Source: Alteraurantiacibacter buctensis (lineage in GTDB: Bacteria; Pseudomonadota; Alphaproteobacteria; Sphingomonadales; Sphingomonadaceae). Taken from it: a DNA stretch of 64,000 bases. The stretch's first letter is position 1; each line of letters opens with the position of its first letter. Position numbers and translations under genes: made by a program. The stretch is from positions 620,657 through 684,656 of the forward strand of contig NZ_WTYV01000002.1 in the NCBI RefSeq assembly GCF_009827655.1. The letters run 5' to 3'. Below, in pieces: positions 44,760 through 53,857 of this stretch. The notes under the pieces were generated by a model. That model saw only the letters and a program-made list of their open reading frames with translations, was not told the DNA's origin and searched no databases.

Positions 44760-45785
44760 ATGGGTTATCGTGTGGCCGTAGTCGGCGCGACGGGCAATGT
44801 CGGGCGCGAGATGATGGCGATCCTGGCGGAGCGCGAGTTCCCGATCGACGAGATCGCCGCCGTGGCCAGCAGCCGCAGCCAGGGCAGCGAGGTGGAATTC
44901 GGCGACACCGGCAAGATGCTGAAGTGCCAGAACCTCGACAACTTCGATTTCACCGGCTGGGACATCGCCCTGTTTGCGGCGGGCAGCGGCCCGACCAAGA
45001 TCCACGCCCCGCGTGCGGCTGCGGCCGGCTGCGTGGTGATCGACAATTCCAGCCTCTACCGCATGGACCCGGACGTGCCGCTGATCGTGCCCGAAGTGAA
45101 CCCGGACGCGATCGACGGCTACACCACGCGCAACATCATCGCCAATCCCAACTGCTCCACCGCGCAGATGGTGGTGGCGCTGAAGCCGCTGCACGATGCG
45201 GCCAAGATCACCCGCGTGGTGGTGTCCACTTACCAGTCGGTCTCCGGCGCGGGCAAGGCGGGCATGGACGAGCTGTTCGAGCAGACCCGGGCGATCTTCG
45301 TCAACGATCCGGTGGTGGCGAAGAAGTTCACCAAGCAGATCGCCTTCAACGTGATCCCGCACATCGACGTGTTCCTGGATGACGGCTTCACCAAGGAAGA
45401 GTGGAAGATGGTCGTGGAGACCAAGAAGATCCTCGACCCCAAGGTGAAGGTGCAGGCCACCTGCGTGCGCGTGCCGGTGTTTGTCGGCCACTCGGAATCG
45501 ATCAGCATCGAGTTCGAGAACGAGATTTCGGCCAAGGAAGCGCAGGACATCCTGCGCGAGGCGCCGGGCATCATGCTGGTCGACAAGCGCGAGGACGGTG
45601 GATACGTCACCCCCATCGAGTGCGCAGGTGACTATGCCACCTTCGTGTCCCGCGTGCGCGAGGATCCGACGGTAGACAACGGCCTGGTGCTGTGGTGCGT
45701 TTCCGATAACCTGCGCAAGGGCGCGGCCCTCAACGCCGTGCAGATTGCCGAACTGCTCGGCCGCCGCCACCTGAAGAAGGGCTGA
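44760..45785 (+). CDS. asd: aspartate-semialdehyde dehydrogenase
   Basis: 341 residues: the NADP-binding VAVVGATGNVGREMM, the catalytic Cys132 in NPNCSTAQMVVALKPLHD, the substrate region SGAGKAGMDELFEQT, and the C-terminal LRKGAALNAVQIAE. It makes aspartate-semialdehyde for Lys, Met, Thr and diaminopimelate. AGGAGG 5 nt upstream fixes the start. Confidence 0.97.
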   Translation: MGYRVAVVGATGNVGREMMAILAEREFPIDEIAAVASSRSQGSEVEFGDTGKMLKCQNLDNFDFTGWDIALFAAGSGPTKIHAPRAAAAGCVVIDNSSLYRMDPDVPLIVPEVNPDAIDGYTTRNIIANPNCSTAQMVVALKPLHDAAKITRVVVSTYQSVSGAGKAGMDELFEQTRAIFVNDPVVAKKFTKQIAFNVIPHIDVFLDDGFTKEEWKMVVETKKILDPKVKVQATCVRVPVFVGHSESISIEFENEISAKEAQDILREAPGIMLVDKREDGGYVTPIECAGDYATFVSRVREDPTVDNGLVLWCVSDNLRKGAALNAVQIAELLGRRHLKKG

Positions 45786-45798
45786 GAAGGACCGTCGG

Positions 45799-46551
45799 GT
45801 GACTGAGATCCACACCAGCCACCTGGAAAGCTTCGACGGCACCCGCCTCGCCGTGCACCAGTGCGGGGCGGGGCGGCCGGTGCTGCTGCTCCACGGCCTC
45901 TATTCCAGTGCGCGGATGAACTGGATCAAGTTCGGCCATGCCGAACGGCTGGCGGCGGCAGGCTTTCGCGCGATCATGCCCGACCAGCGCGGCCATGCCG
46001 GGTCCGCAGCGCCGCATGATCCCGCCAAATGGCCCGATGGCGTGCTGGTGCACGATGCACTGGCGCTGGTGGAGGCGCTGGGGCTGGATGACTACGACCT
46101 TGTCGGCTTCTCGCTGGGCGCACGCACAGCGCTGGGCGCGGTGGTGGAGGGGCTGACCCCGCGCCGGCTGGTGCTGGCGGGCATGGGGCTGGAAAGCCTG
46201 GATAACTGGGATGACCGGATGGTCTTCTTCCTCGATGCCCTGGACCGGTTCGACGAGATCGGCCCGGGCGATCCGGCCAGCTTCGTGGTCGCCTTCATGA
46301 AGACCATGAAGATCGACCGCACGGCGGCGCGGCTGCTGCTGCAATCGCGGTTCGAAATCGACCGGGCAGACCTGGCTCGCGTAACCATGCCCACGCTGGT
46401 GCTGTGCGGGGAGCAGGACCGCGATAACGGATCACCCCACGCGCTGGCGGAAGCGCTGCCCAATGCCCGGCTGCAACTGGTGCCCGGCGGCCACATGGAC
46501 AGCGTCACCAAGCCGGAACTGGGTGCCGCGCTGGTCGATTTCCTTACCTGA
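45799..46551 (+). CDS. alpha/beta hydrolase
   Basis: 250 residues from a GTG, 13 nt after asd. Oxyanion HG motif is VLLLHGLYSS, nucleophile elbow GFSLGA, acid Asp in TLVLCGEQDRDNG and catalytic His in VPGGHMDS, so the triad is complete. Probably an esterase-type member; substrate unknown. Its 3' end overlaps amn by 8 nt. Confidence 0.9.
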   Translation: MTEIHTSHLESFDGTRLAVHQCGAGRPVLLLHGLYSSARMNWIKFGHAERLAAAGFRAIMPDQRGHAGSAAPHDPAKWPDGVLVHDALALVEALGLDDYDLVGFSLGARTALGAVVEGLTPRRLVLAGMGLESLDNWDDRMVFFLDALDRFDEIGPGDPASFVVAFMKTMKIDRTAARLLLQSRFEIDRADLARVTMPTLVLCGEQDRDNGSPHALAEALPNARLQLVPGGHMDSVTKPELGAALVDFLT

Positions 46552-47974
46552 AAGGCGGCTCGTTGAAGGCGCGCAGCTTGCGGCTGTGCAGGCGGGCGCC
46601 TTCTGCCCGCAGCAGTTCGCAACTGCGGATGCCGATCTGCAGGTGGCCGGCAATCGCCTGCTCGTAGAACAGGTTGGCCTGCCCCGGCAGCTTGATCTCG
46701 CCATGCAGCGGCTTGTCGGACACGCACAGCAGGGTGCCGTAGGGGACGCGGAAGCGATAGCCCTGGGCCGCGACAGTGGCCGATTCCATCTCGATGGCGA
46801 CTGCCCGGCTGAGACTGAGGCGGCGGGCGGACTGGGTGTAGCGCAGTTCCCAGTTGCGATCGTCGGTCGTCACCACGGTGCCGGTGCGCATCCGCTGCTT
46901 CAGGTCCGACCCCTGCGCGCCGCTGACTTCCTCGGCGGCGGCATAGAGCGCCTGCTGCACCTCGGCGATGGCAGGCAGTGGGATTTCCGGCGGCAGCACG
47001 CTGTCGAGCACGTGATCGTCGCGCAGGTAGGCGTGGGCCAGGACGAAATCGCCGATCTGCTGGCTGGGTCGCAGTCCGCCGCAGTGACCGATCATCAGCC
47101 AGGCGTGCGGCCGGAGGACGGCCAAGTGATCGGTAATGGTCTTGGCATTGCTGGGGCCCACGCCGATGTTGACCAGCGTTATGCCAGCCCGGCCCGGTGC
47201 GTGGAGGTGGTAGGCCGGCATCTGGTGCCGCTTCCACGTGGTCTCGTTCAGGTAGGCGCGGGCATTGGCGGTGGTCTCGCGCAGGTCCAGCCCGCCCGCC
47301 CCGGTCAACGCGGTATAGGTGCCCCGGCCAACCTGTGCGCCCGCCCAGTCGACGAATTCGTCGATGTAACGATGATAGTTGGTCAGCAGCACGAAGTCCT
47401 GGAAATCGTCGGGCCGGGTGCCGGTGTAGTGCGACAGGCGCGCGAGGCTGAAATCGGTGCGCAGGCCATCGAACAGCGACAGCGGCCGTTCCAGCCCGGG
47501 CACGTCGATGCAGTCGGCAATCTCGTCCCCGATCAGCGCCAGCTCGGTGGTTGGGAAGTGGCGGGCTAGGTCCGTTGGACGGATCCCGGCCATGTCCGCT
47601 CCGTGCGAGCCATCGAGCACATAGGGGAAGGGGATTTCCTGGGTCGATGGGCGCACGGTGACTTGCACCGGGTAATCGGCCAGGATCAGGTCAAGCTGTT
47701 CGGCCAGGTAATCGCCGAACAGGTCCGGCCGGGTGACGGTGGTGGAATAGTCGCCGGTGACATTGAGGCGGCCGAAGGCGCGCTGGCCTTCACCGCGCAC
47801 CCCGCCGCCGGGATAGGACACGCGCAGTTCGGGATAGGCATAGCTGCCGTCATGCCGGCGTTGCGGCGGGGGCGGAGTGCCATCTTTTGCGAAGGCGGCG
47901 ATATCGGCGCGCAGGCGCGCCACGGAAGCTTCGTAAAGTCCGGCAAGCTGGTCGATGATAGTGCGGGAATCCAT
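46544..47974 (-). CDS. amn: AMP nucleosidase
   Basis: 476 residues. The N-terminal regulatory domain (DYSTTVTRPDLFGDYLAEQL) is followed by a nucleoside phosphorylase-like catalytic domain: GITLVNIGVGPSNAKTITDHLAVLRPHAWLMIGHCGG, DYVLAH-like DFVLAHAYLRDDHVL, and the C-terminal VAIEMESATVAAQGYRFRVPYGTLLCVSDKPLHGE. It hydrolyses AMP to adenine and ribose-5-phosphate, balancing adenylate pools. An in-frame start six codons upstream is less likely. Confidence 0.94.
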   Translation of the reverse strand: MDSRTIIDQLAGLYEASVARLRADIAAFAKDGTPPPPQRRHDGSYAYPELRVSYPGGGVRGEGQRAFGRLNVTGDYSTTVTRPDLFGDYLAEQLDLILADYPVQVTVRPSTQEIPFPYVLDGSHGADMAGIRPTDLARHFPTTELALIGDEIADCIDVPGLERPLSLFDGLRTDFSLARLSHYTGTRPDDFQDFVLLTNYHRYIDEFVDWAGAQVGRGTYTALTGAGGLDLRETTANARAYLNETTWKRHQMPAYHLHAPGRAGITLVNIGVGPSNAKTITDHLAVLRPHAWLMIGHCGGLRPSQQIGDFVLAHAYLRDDHVLDSVLPPEIPLPAIAEVQQALYAAAEEVSGAQGSDLKQRMRTGTVVTTDDRNWELRYTQSARRLSLSRAVAIEMESATVAAQGYRFRVPYGTLLCVSDKPLHGEIKLPGQANLFYEQAIAGHLQIGIRSCELLRAEGARLHSRKLRAFNEPPFR

Positions 47975-48028
47975 GGCCACGGATAGCGCCAAAGCGGCGC
48001 GCTTGCCAAGGGCATCCGGTTACAAATG

Positions 48029-48060
48029 AAAAGGGCGCCGTCCCCGCGGGGAAGGCGCCC
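48029..48060 (-). terminator. rpsF-rpsR-rplI terminator
   Basis: GGGCGCC (48033-48039) pairs with GGCGCCC (48054-48060); an inner CCCC/GGGG adds stability. On the minus strand the hairpin runs into TTTTC, 30 nt after the rplI stop. Confidence 0.8.
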
Positions 48061-48090
48061 TGTTCTTGGTTTCCCGCAGGAAGGCGAGGC

Positions 48091-48684
48091 TCAGGCCTCG
48101 GCGTCCTCGTCCGCGGGGGGCAGGTCGCCCAGTTCGCGGTTGGGGTCCAGTTCTTCGGTGAAGCCGTCGGCTTCGGCGCGATCGTCGGCCATGTGCGAAC
48201 CGATCACGTCGACGCCCTGGCGCTGCAGTTCGGCTTCGTCGTCCGAACGGGCAACGTTGGCCTTCACCAGCACCAGCACCTCGGGGTGCAGGGCCACGGT
48301 CACATCGAACACGCCCAGCGTCTTGATGGGCGCGCCCATGATGACCTGGCGCTTGTCGACCTTGTGGCCCTGGGCCACCAGGGCATCGGCCACGTCACGC
48401 ACGTTGACCGAACCATAGAGCTGGCCGGAGTTCGACGAGGCGCGGATCAGGACGATCTCGGCCCCGGCAACGCTCTCGCCCTGCTTTTCGGCAGCGGCGC
48501 GCTTGTCGGCGTTTTCCTTTTCCAGCCGGTCACGGTTGGCTTCGAAAACGGCGCGGTTGGCTTCGTTGGCACGCAGGGCCTTCTTCTGCGGCAGCAGGAA
48601 GTTGCGGGCATAGCCGTCCTTCACCGAAACCACGTCACCGATGGTGCCCAGGTTCTCGATGCGTTCAAGGAGAATGATATCCAT
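48091..48684 (-). CDS. rplI: 50S ribosomal protein L9
   Basis: 197 residues: MDIILLERIENLGTIGDVVSVKDGYARNFLLPQKKA is the family start. A long connecting helix and the C-terminal domain (LYGSVNVRDVADALVAQGHKVDKRQVIMGAPIKTLG) follow. The end is an acidic tail of about 45 residues longer than usual L9 (about 150), typical for alphaproteobacteria. Confidence 0.97.
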   Translation of the reverse strand: MDIILLERIENLGTIGDVVSVKDGYARNFLLPQKKALRANEANRAVFEANRDRLEKENADKRAAAEKQGESVAGAEIVLIRASSNSGQLYGSVNVRDVADALVAQGHKVDKRQVIMGAPIKTLGVFDVTVALHPEVLVLVKANVARSDDEAELQRQGVDVIGSHMADDRAEADGFTEELDPNRELGDLPPADEDAEA

Positions 48685-48697
48685 GGTCAGTCTCCCC

Positions 48698-48922
48698 TCA
48701 CTTCACGATGTAGGGCAGCAGGCCCAGGTGGCGCGCACGCTTGATGGCGCGGGCCAGCTCACGCTGCTTCTTGGCGGACACCGCAGTGATGCGGCTGGGG
48801 ACGATCTTGCCCCGCTCGGACATGAAGCCCTGCAGCAGGCGCGTGTCCTTGTAATCGATCTTCGGCGCGTCCTTGGCCGCGAACGGGCAGGACTTGCGGC
48901 GGCGGAAAAACGGGCGGGCCAT
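48698..48922 (-). CDS. rpsR: 30S ribosomal protein S18
   Basis: 74 residues: [14 protein letters not shown]...[50 protein letters not shown] pattern is diagnostic. It binds S6 on the 30S platform. Its ATG overlaps the rpsF stop by one base (TGATG). Confidence 0.97.
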   Translation of the reverse strand: MARPFFRRRKSCPFAAKDAPKIDYKDTRLLQGFMSERGKIVPSRITAVSAKKQRELARAIKRARHLGLLPYIVK

Positions 48923-49287
48923 CAGATGCGCTCCTCACGGGTTTCGCGGCGCTTACGGTCGCGGTCGTTCTTGCGCATCATGGCCGAGGGGCCTTCCTCC
49001 AACTCGTCGACCGCGATGGTCAGCCAGCGGATGATGTCCTCGTTGATGCGGTTCTGGCGCTCCAGCTCGGCAACGAGCTGGCCGGGACCGTCGATGTTCA
49101 GCAGCACGTAGTGCGCCTTGCGGTTGCGGTCGATCTTGTAGGCGAGGGACTTCAGGCCCCAGGTCTCGGTCTTGGTGACCTTGCCGCCAAAGCTTTCCAC
49201 GATTTCCGTGGCAGCGGCAGCCAGCGCATCGACCTGAGCCTGGCTCAAATCCTGACGCGCGAGAAACACGTGCTCGTAAAGAGCCAT
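48922..49287 (-). CDS. rpsF: 30S ribosomal protein S6
   Basis: 121 residues starting [20 protein letters not shown], with [27 protein letters not shown] and a C-terminal Arg/Lys/Glu-rich tail. The start is fixed by GAAAGGA upstream. It heads the S6-S18-L9 operon. Autoregulation by an S6:S18 complex on the leader is known in other bacteria. Confidence 0.97.
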   Translation of the reverse strand: MALYEHVFLARQDLSQAQVDALAAAATEIVESFGGKVTKTETWGLKSLAYKIDRNRKAHYVLLNIDGPGQLVAELERQNRINEDIIRWLTIAVDELEEGPSAMMRKNDRDRKRRETREERI

Positions 49288-49364
49288 GTCACGCTTCCTT
49301 TCATGTTCATGCCGATCGCTGGCTTGTCCGCGCGGATCGCGGCGCCCCTCCGGCTTTCTTAGGT

Positions 49365-49392
49365 TTCCGAAGGGCCCGTCGGCCCCCCGGAA
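49365..49392 (-). promoter_or_regulatory. hairpin in the rpsF leader (possible S6:S18 binding element)
   Basis: On the minus strand, UUCCG-gg-GGGCC-gacg-GGCCC-uu-CGGAA forms a two-part stem with a symmetric internal loop about 80 nt before the rpsF start. Many bacteria control this operon through a leader hairpin bound by S6:S18. Whether this element has the required CCG bulge cannot be decided by eye. Confidence 0.35.
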
Positions 49393-49460
49393 GTCGCGGC
49401 ACATAGACGAATTGCCCCCGAATGCAAGCGCGGCTAGGCAGGATTCGCTAAGGGAGAGGA

Positions 49461-49994
49461 ATGATAATGCTGAAACGCCTGTTTGTCGCCGCCGTGCTGG
49501 CTGCCACCACAATGTCCGCGCCGGTCGCCGCACAGGACGCGCCGCGCCCGCCCGCCACCGAACCGGGGCTGGAACTGCTCTATCGCAGCGTGGTGAAGCT
49601 GGGCCCGGCGATAGACGCTGGCGTGACGGCGCTGGGCCAGCGCCGGATCATTCCCATCATCGGCGGCACCTTTGAAGGCCCGGACATGCGGGGCGAGATC
49701 CTGCCGATGGGGTGGGACTGGCAGCTTGATCGCAGTGACGGTTGCACCCAGATTATTGCCGACTATTTCCTGCGCACCGATGATGGCGTGATAATCAACG
49801 TGGTGAATACCGGCGCGCTGTGCCGCCCCGGTACCGACGGCGCGGCCCCGCCGCCGGTGCGTACCAGCCCCGTGTTCGAGGCCCCACGCGGCCGTTACGA
49901 GGGTCTGTCGCAAGGCGGCCATATCGGCACGCTGGGGTTTGATCCTTCCGTGCAGGAACCGCACGTGGTGATCACCATTTACCGCTCCAACTGA
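49461..49994 (+). CDS. secreted DUF3237 family protein
   Basis: 177 residues: a signal peptide ([25 protein letters not shown], cleavage near VAAQ-D), then a DUF3237 beta barrel with [27 protein letters not shown] strands, [26 protein letters not shown], and [14 protein letters not shown]. Function unknown. An ATG two codons downstream is an equal start candidate. Confidence 0.85.
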   Translation: MIMLKRLFVAAVLAATTMSAPVAAQDAPRPPATEPGLELLYRSVVKLGPAIDAGVTALGQRRIIPIIGGTFEGPDMRGEILPMGWDWQLDRSDGCTQIIADYFLRTDDGVIINVVNTGALCRPGTDGAAPPPVRTSPVFEAPRGRYEGLSQGGHIGTLGFDPSVQEPHVVITIYRSN

Positions 49995-50066
49995 TCGCAT
50001 CTTGCAGGGGCCAGCGAGTGCGGGCAAGGCAGGGAAGGATCAACTCTCTGACGTGAAGGACCGCGC

Positions 50067-51008
50067 ATGCCCAGTGGCCTGGTTGCCCTGCTTGACGACA
50101 TATCGGTAATCGCCAAGGCCGCTGCGGCATCGGTGGACGATGTCGGCGTGGCCGCAATGCGTGCGGGCACCAAGTCGGCCGGGGTGGTGATCGACGATGC
50201 GGCGGTGACGCCCAGCTACGTCACCGAATTCACGCCGGACCGCGAACTGCCGATCATCTGGCAGATTACCAAGGGCAGCTTGCGCAACAAGCTGCTGATC
50301 CTGCTGCCCGCGGCCCTGCTGCTCAGCCAGTTCGCCCCTTGGGCGATCACCCCGCTGCTGATCGTGGGCGGCCTGTTTCTGTGCTATGAAGGCGCGGAAA
50401 AGCTGATGGAAAAGCTGGGCGGCGAGAAACACGGCGAGACGCTGGAAGACCCCATCGAGGATATTGCCACCTTCGAGAAGGAGCGGATTTCGGGCGCGGT
50501 GCGGACCGATTTCATCCTTTCGGCGGAAATCATGGCCATCGCCCTTAACGAGGTGGCGACAGAGCCGTTGCTGACGCGCGCGATGATCCTGGCGCTGGTG
50601 GGCGTGGTCATCACCATCCTGGTCTATGGTGCGGTGGCGCTGATCGTGAAGATGGACGATATCGGCCTGCACCTGACCGAGAAGGGGCGCACCGGCGCTG
50701 GCCGCAAGCTTGGCGTGGGCCTGCTGAAAGCGATGCCGGTCCTGCTCGCGGCGCTGTCCGGCATTGGTACCGCCGCGATGCTGTGGGTTGGGGGGCAGAT
50801 CGTGCTCCACGGAACGGAGGAACTGGGCCTCGCCGGTCCCGCGCACCTGGTGCACGATGCGCAGCACGCGGTGGAACACGCCACCGGCTCGCTGGCGGGG
50901 GTGCTCGGCTGGCTGACCAATGCCGGCCTGTCAGCCGTGGCCGGCGTGATCCTGGGGACGATTATAGCACTGGTGTTGCATAAGGTGCTGAAGGTGGGCG
51001 CCCACTGA
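50067..51008 (+). CDS. DUF808 (YedI-type) membrane protein
   Basis: 313 residues: PSGLVALLDDISVIAKAAAASVDDVG at the N-terminus, ELPIIWQITKGSLRNKLLILLPAALLLSQF, YEGAEKLMEKLGG, DFILSAEIMAIALNEV, and several C-terminal membrane helices. Conserved in proteobacteria; function unknown. Its last 47 nt overlap the 3' end of the gene on the other strand. Confidence 0.9.
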   Translation: MPSGLVALLDDISVIAKAAAASVDDVGVAAMRAGTKSAGVVIDDAAVTPSYVTEFTPDRELPIIWQITKGSLRNKLLILLPAALLLSQFAPWAITPLLIVGGLFLCYEGAEKLMEKLGGEKHGETLEDPIEDIATFEKERISGAVRTDFILSAEIMAIALNEVATEPLLTRAMILALVGVVITILVYGAVALIVKMDDIGLHLTEKGRTGAGRKLGVGLLKAMPVLLAALSGIGTAAMLWVGGQIVLHGTEELGLAGPAHLVHDAQHAVEHATGSLAGVLGWLTNAGLSAVAGVILGTIIALVLHKVLKVGAH

Positions 51009-51429
51009 CGGGTTCGGGCGCGGGCGGATCGGGCATCCCCTGCGGCACTGGCGGGCGATAGACTTCCGCTGTCTTCGTGGGGGCGACTTTCTCCGGTTCA
51101 GGCACCAGCGCGTTCAGCGGATGCGCCTCCAGGCTCTCGCGCCGGCGGCGGCGCTCCTCCACAATCCATGCGTCGAGATCGGCCCAGCCGCGCCCGTCGC
51201 TGCATTCCACCCGGCCATCGGGATGAATGACGTGCCACGGCTCTTCGTCGGCCACTCGCGGGTCCATCACCAGCGGCACCACGGTGCGCTCGGTGCTGAC
51301 CGACCAGCCGATCACGTTGCACTTCACCAGTTCCACCTGCCCATCGTCGAAATAGGCGGTGACGAGGTAAGTGCCGGGCAGCGCCGGCAACATGCCCGCG
51401 CTGGCCGGGCGGTAGTTCTTGACCATCAT
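50962..51429 (-). CDS. hypothetical protein with small N-terminal beta domain
   Basis: 155 residues from the first of two adjacent ATGs (GGGGG 7 nt upstream). The N-terminal half looks like a compact beta fold (AGMLPALPGTYLVTAYFDDGQVELVKCNVIGW...WHVIHPDGRVECSDG). A basic helix (EERRRRRESLEAHPL) and a Pro-rich tail follow. No signal peptide. I do not recognise a family. It ends inside the DUF808 gene on the opposite strand. Confidence 0.6.
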   Translation of the reverse strand: MMVKNYRPASAGMLPALPGTYLVTAYFDDGQVELVKCNVIGWSVSTERTVVPLVMDPRVADEEPWHVIHPDGRVECSDGRGWADLDAWIVEERRRRRESLEAHPLNALVPEPEKVAPTKTAEVYRPPVPQGMPDPPAPEPVSGRPPSAPYATPVL

Positions 51430-51510
51430 TGGCGGCCCCCTTTGCGTATGGGCCTTAGACGACAGCGGTGCTGAACCCCGCGCCAAGAGGTGTCGTTAAC
51501 GCAGGTTTAG

Positions 51511-52935
51511 CTATGCCAGCCGGTCCAGCACGCCGCGGGCGAATTCGCTGAGGGTATCGTCGCGCGCCCCCATTATGACGACCCGGTCCCCCGGCTGCGC
51601 CAGTTCGACGATACGGTCACCACAGGCCTCGCGATCCGGGATGTATTCGGCCCTGCCGCCAGCCGCCTCGATCAGGCCGATGATCCGTTCGGTGCCCTCG
51701 CTGCGGTCCACCGTGCCGCCGAAATAGACCGGATCGCACATGATGGTGATGTCATCCGGGCCGAGTTCCTCGGCGAAGGTCTTCGCCAGTTCGTGCCCCA
51801 TCTGGCGCAAGGGGCCATAGCCGTGCGGCTGGAAGAAGGCGATCACCCGGCCCGGCTGGCTTTTCAGCGTGCGCAGGGTGGCGCGGCATTTCTCAGGATT
51901 GTGGCCGAAATCGTCGATCACCACGATCCCGTCACTCGACGTGCCGACGATGTCGAACCGCCGCGCCAGGCCCTTGAATTCGGCCAGGGCCAGGACCGCA
52001 TCATGCATGGTGACCCCGGCGGCAACGGCTCCGGCAATCGCCGCCAGGGCATTGGCCAGGTTGTGCCGCCCGGGAACGGGCAGGCGCAGCGGGTGGACCG
52101 TGTGGTCGCGGCGGTCGAGCAGCAGGGCGCTGATGCTGGTGGGGCCTTCGCGGATCGAATCGGTCTCCACGCCGATGTCGGCATCCTGGCTGTTGATGGC
52201 GAAAGTGATCCGCTTTGCCGCCCGCTCGCCCAGGAAGCGCGAATCCTCGTCATCCAGGTTGATTGCCGCGATGCCCGCACGCGCCACGAAGTCCCCGAAC
52301 AGCCGACGCAGTTCCTCGATGCTCTTGTGATCCAGGCTGACGTTGAGCAGGACCGCCACCGAAGGATTGTAGAGATCGATCGAGCCGTCGCTCTCGTCCA
52401 CCTCGGCCACGAATGTGCGGCCGCGGCCCACCACGGCGCTGGCGAAGGGGTTGGCGACGCTGGCGAAGTTCTTCATCACCGCACCGTTCATGATCGTGGG
52501 ATTGCGGCCGTCCTTTTCGATGATCCAGCCGATCATGCCGGTCACCGTGCTCTTGCCGCTTGTGCCGCCCACGGCGATGGAGCGGGGTGCGGTGTTGAAC
52601 AGGGCGCTGAGCAGTTCGGCCCGCGTCACCCGGTCGCACCCCAGGGCCTTGGCGCGGATCACCTCGGGCACGGTGTCCTCGATCGCCGCGCTGGCGACCA
52701 GCACCTGCTGCGGCGAGGTGATGCCGCTGCCGTCCTGCCGGAAGATGCGAATGCCCTGGCGGCGCAGCCAGTCGAACTTTTCGGGCGTGCGGCCCTGGTC
52801 CCAGCTGCGGTCCGATCCCGACACTTCGGCGCCCACGCCGCTGGCGATCACGGCTAGGGGCAACATGCCCGATCCGCCGATGCCGCAGAAGAACAGGGGG
52901 CGGGAAACAAGCTCGGCAGGTGTCAGGGCGTCCAT
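51511..52935 (-). CDS. mpl: Mur ligase family protein (Mpl/MurC-like)
   Basis: 474 residues: a UDP-binding start FFCGIGGSGMLPLAVIASG, the ATP P-loop GGTSGKST (residues 123-130), EVDESDGSIDLYNPSVAVLLNVSLDHKS, and the C-terminal DDFGHNPEKCRATL. It is close to MurC and Mpl in pattern. No other mur genes are nearby and an LD-carboxypeptidase gene is divergent at 59 nt, so Mpl (reattaching recycled tripeptide to UDP-MurNAc) is favoured by context. A MurC paralogue is the alternative. Confidence 0.7.
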   Translation of the reverse strand: MDALTPAELVSRPLFFCGIGGSGMLPLAVIASGVGAEVSGSDRSWDQGRTPEKFDWLRRQGIRIFRQDGSGITSPQQVLVASAAIEDTVPEVIRAKALGCDRVTRAELLSALFNTAPRSIAVGGTSGKSTVTGMIGWIIEKDGRNPTIMNGAVMKNFASVANPFASAVVGRGRTFVAEVDESDGSIDLYNPSVAVLLNVSLDHKSIEELRRLFGDFVARAGIAAINLDDEDSRFLGERAAKRITFAINSQDADIGVETDSIREGPTSISALLLDRRDHTVHPLRLPVPGRHNLANALAAIAGAVAAGVTMHDAVLALAEFKGLARRFDIVGTSSDGIVVIDDFGHNPEKCRATLRTLKSQPGRVIAFFQPHGYGPLRQMGHELAKTFAEELGPDDITIMCDPVYFGGTVDRSEGTERIIGLIEAAGGRAEYIPDREACGDRIVELAQPGDRVVIMGARDDTLSEFARGVLDRLA

Positions 52936-52994
52936 TAACCCTGCCTATTATCCCGGTGGCACTTTGAAAAGCGGGTGGGTAGGAATGTTTTGCC

Positions 52995-53807
52995 ATGACG
53001 CTGAAAATCGCCCTCGTGTGTCCCGGAAAACCGCTGCTGCGTGATCGCGCGGAGGCCGTGCTGGCCCTGGCGGCTGCCGAATATCCGCAGGTGGAACTGG
53101 CGTTCCACCCGCAGTGCTTCCTTGAGCAGGGCCACTTTGCCGGGCCGGACGAGGCGCGGCTGGCCGCCTTTCTGGAGGTAGCGAACGACCCGGCGGTGGA
53201 TGGCGTCTGGTTCGGCATGGGCGGCTATGGCTCCAACCGCATCGCCCATGCGGCCATCGCCGGGCTGGGCGAAGCGGCCATGGACAAGACCTACCTCGGC
53301 TATTCGGACTGCGGCACCCTGCTGGGGGCGCTTTACCGCAACGGCATCGGCAAGCCCGTCCACGGGCCGCTGGCGGGCGATATCCGGCGCGAAGGCGGCG
53401 AGGATGCCGTGCGCCGGGTGCTCGACTGGTTCATTGGTAACCCGCAAGGATTGGAGGGCGGGCTGGACCATCGCCCCGCCGTGGCCTTCAACCTGATGAC
53501 GCTGGCCATGCTGGTGGGCACCGACCTGATGCCCGACGTGGCCGGCCACGTGGTGCTGGTGGAGGAGGTGGCCGAGCATCTCTATGCGGTGGACCGGCTG
53601 ATGTTCCATGTGACCCAGCACCTGCAAGGTGTGGCCGGCCTGCGCCTCGGCCGCGTGTCCGCCGTGCCTGAGAATGACCGGCCCTTCGGTGCGACCGAGG
53701 AGGATATTGCCCGTTACTGGTGCCAGCGCAGCGGCATTGCCTGGCTGGGCCGTGCGGACATCGGCCACGATGCTGCCAACAGGATTGTCCCATTCGGCCT
53801 TGCCTGA
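52995..53807 (+). CDS. ldcA: LD-carboxypeptidase (S66 family, LdcA-like)
   Basis: 270 residues. S66 motifs are in place: GMGGYGSNRI (oxyanion region), the nucleophile Ser104 in LGYSDCGTLLGAL, the Glu in VLVEEVAEHLYAVDRLM, and the His in IGHDAANRIVPFG. LdcA removes the terminal D-Ala from recycled tetrapeptides in the cytoplasm so that Mpl can reuse the tripeptide. The divergent Mur ligase supports this. Confidence 0.85.
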   Translation: MTLKIALVCPGKPLLRDRAEAVLALAAAEYPQVELAFHPQCFLEQGHFAGPDEARLAAFLEVANDPAVDGVWFGMGGYGSNRIAHAAIAGLGEAAMDKTYLGYSDCGTLLGALYRNGIGKPVHGPLAGDIRREGGEDAVRRVLDWFIGNPQGLEGGLDHRPAVAFNLMTLAMLVGTDLMPDVAGHVVLVEEVAEHLYAVDRLMFHVTQHLQGVAGLRLGRVSAVPENDRPFGATEEDIARYWCQRSGIAWLGRADIGHDAANRIVPFGLA

Positions 53808-53857
53808 TCGCGCCCGCAGTCATAGGCGCTGCCGCCAACAGAGGAGACCCCCGCGCA

